Origin: Actinomycetota bacterium
GTDB lineage: Bacteria; Actinomycetota; Acidimicrobiia; Acidimicrobiales; Acidimicrobiaceae
Length of the DNA stretch: 5,257 nt
Direction: 5' to 3'
Assembly (NCBI GenBank): GCA_027318945.1
Contig: DAHVOF010000163.1
Location: 1-5,257 of the forward strand
Part shown: one piece after another, positions 5,124 to 5,257 of the stretch
Numbering within the stretch: the first letter of the stretch is position 1
Layout: each line of letters begins with the position of its first letter
Notes under the pieces: model-generated
Seen by the model: only the letters and a program-made list of their open reading frames with translations
Database searches by the model: none
Told to the model about the DNA's origin: nothing
Position numbers and translations under genes: made by a program

Positions 5124-5257
5124 TCATTTATCGTCATCAGCACTTTCAAGCCGTAAGATATGCCCCCCTACTTCCCGCACTCTCACGCGACCGGTGCTTG
5201 CGAGGTTCAGTAACGCTTTGACTCTTTGGGTAGATTCGAAATCGAAATAGTCTGACC
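5124..5257 (-). CDS. Unidentified protein, C-terminal 43 residues (enters from right edge)
   Basis: On the minus strand one frame is open from the window edge to TGA at 5126-5124. It reads SDYFDFESTQRVKALL, then a run containing GRVRVREVGGHILRLE and a Asp-rich end. The charge pattern, alternating hydrophobic residues and Gly-Gly turn look like a real protein end, whereas the other two minus frames are also short and look random. The length is too small to identify a family. It is in the same direction as trmI, 156 bases upstream of it, so it may precede trmI in a transcription unit. Chance openness over 43 codons is possible. Confidence 0.5.
   Translation of the reverse strand, partial: SDYFDFESTQRVKALLNLASTGRVRVREVGGHILRLESADDDK

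Noticed and set aside
4932..5221. Plus-strand open frames at the right end (4932-5156 and 5036-5221)
   Set aside because: They overlap the trmI start and the right-edge gene in antisense, with no ribosome-binding site and no family resemblance.

Overview
This window looks like the edge of an actinobacterial Pup-proteasome locus. Three genes on the minus strand carry the signal, in transcription order: trmI (tRNA m1A58 methyltransferase, 4047-4967), arc/mpa (proteasome-activating AAA ATPase, 601-2358) and the first 103 codons of dop (Pup deamidase/depupylase, 1-309, running off the left edge). A small plus-strand ferredoxin gene (3686-3925) sits between trmI and arc. ARC and Dop together point to Actinomycetota. 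The roughly balanced base composition, rather than the high GC of mycobacteria or streptomycetes, together with the ferredoxin between trmI and arc, would suit a deep-branching class such as Acidimicrobiia. That class assignment is inference; the phylum is well supported.

Layout from the left: the start of dop; a 291-bp gap with no recognisable gene; complete arc with a near-perfect Shine-Dalgarno sequence; then a 1.3-kb region between the divergent arc and ferredoxin genes. Inside that region lies a decayed IS200/IS605-family insertion. It has left-end hairpins (about 2737-2786) and a tnpA pseudogene (2894-3336) broken by at least three frameshifts and one nonsense codon, but still showing the HUH motif and the catalytic-Tyr region. 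To its right are a good candidate promoter (3479-3506), a structured leader, and the ferredoxin gene. The ferredoxin and trmI converge on a perfect 13-bp inverted repeat that probably terminates both. A 43-codon 3' end of an unidentified minus-strand gene enters from the right edge.

How the genes relate: ARC unfolds pupylated proteins and feeds them to the 20S proteasome through its C-terminal Gly-Gln-Tyr-Leu. Dop prepares Pup for ligation and also removes it from substrates. pup, prcB, prcA and pafA would be expected beyond the left edge but are not visible. TrmI acts on tRNA and shares only the neighbourhood. The ferredoxin's partner is unknown. Its Cys/Asp pattern resembles the Pyrococcus furiosus Asp-ligated ferredoxin and is the least ordinary protein feature here. 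I do not see a wholly new system; the points most worth following are the unusual ferredoxin and its control region, and the fossil transposon between it and arc.
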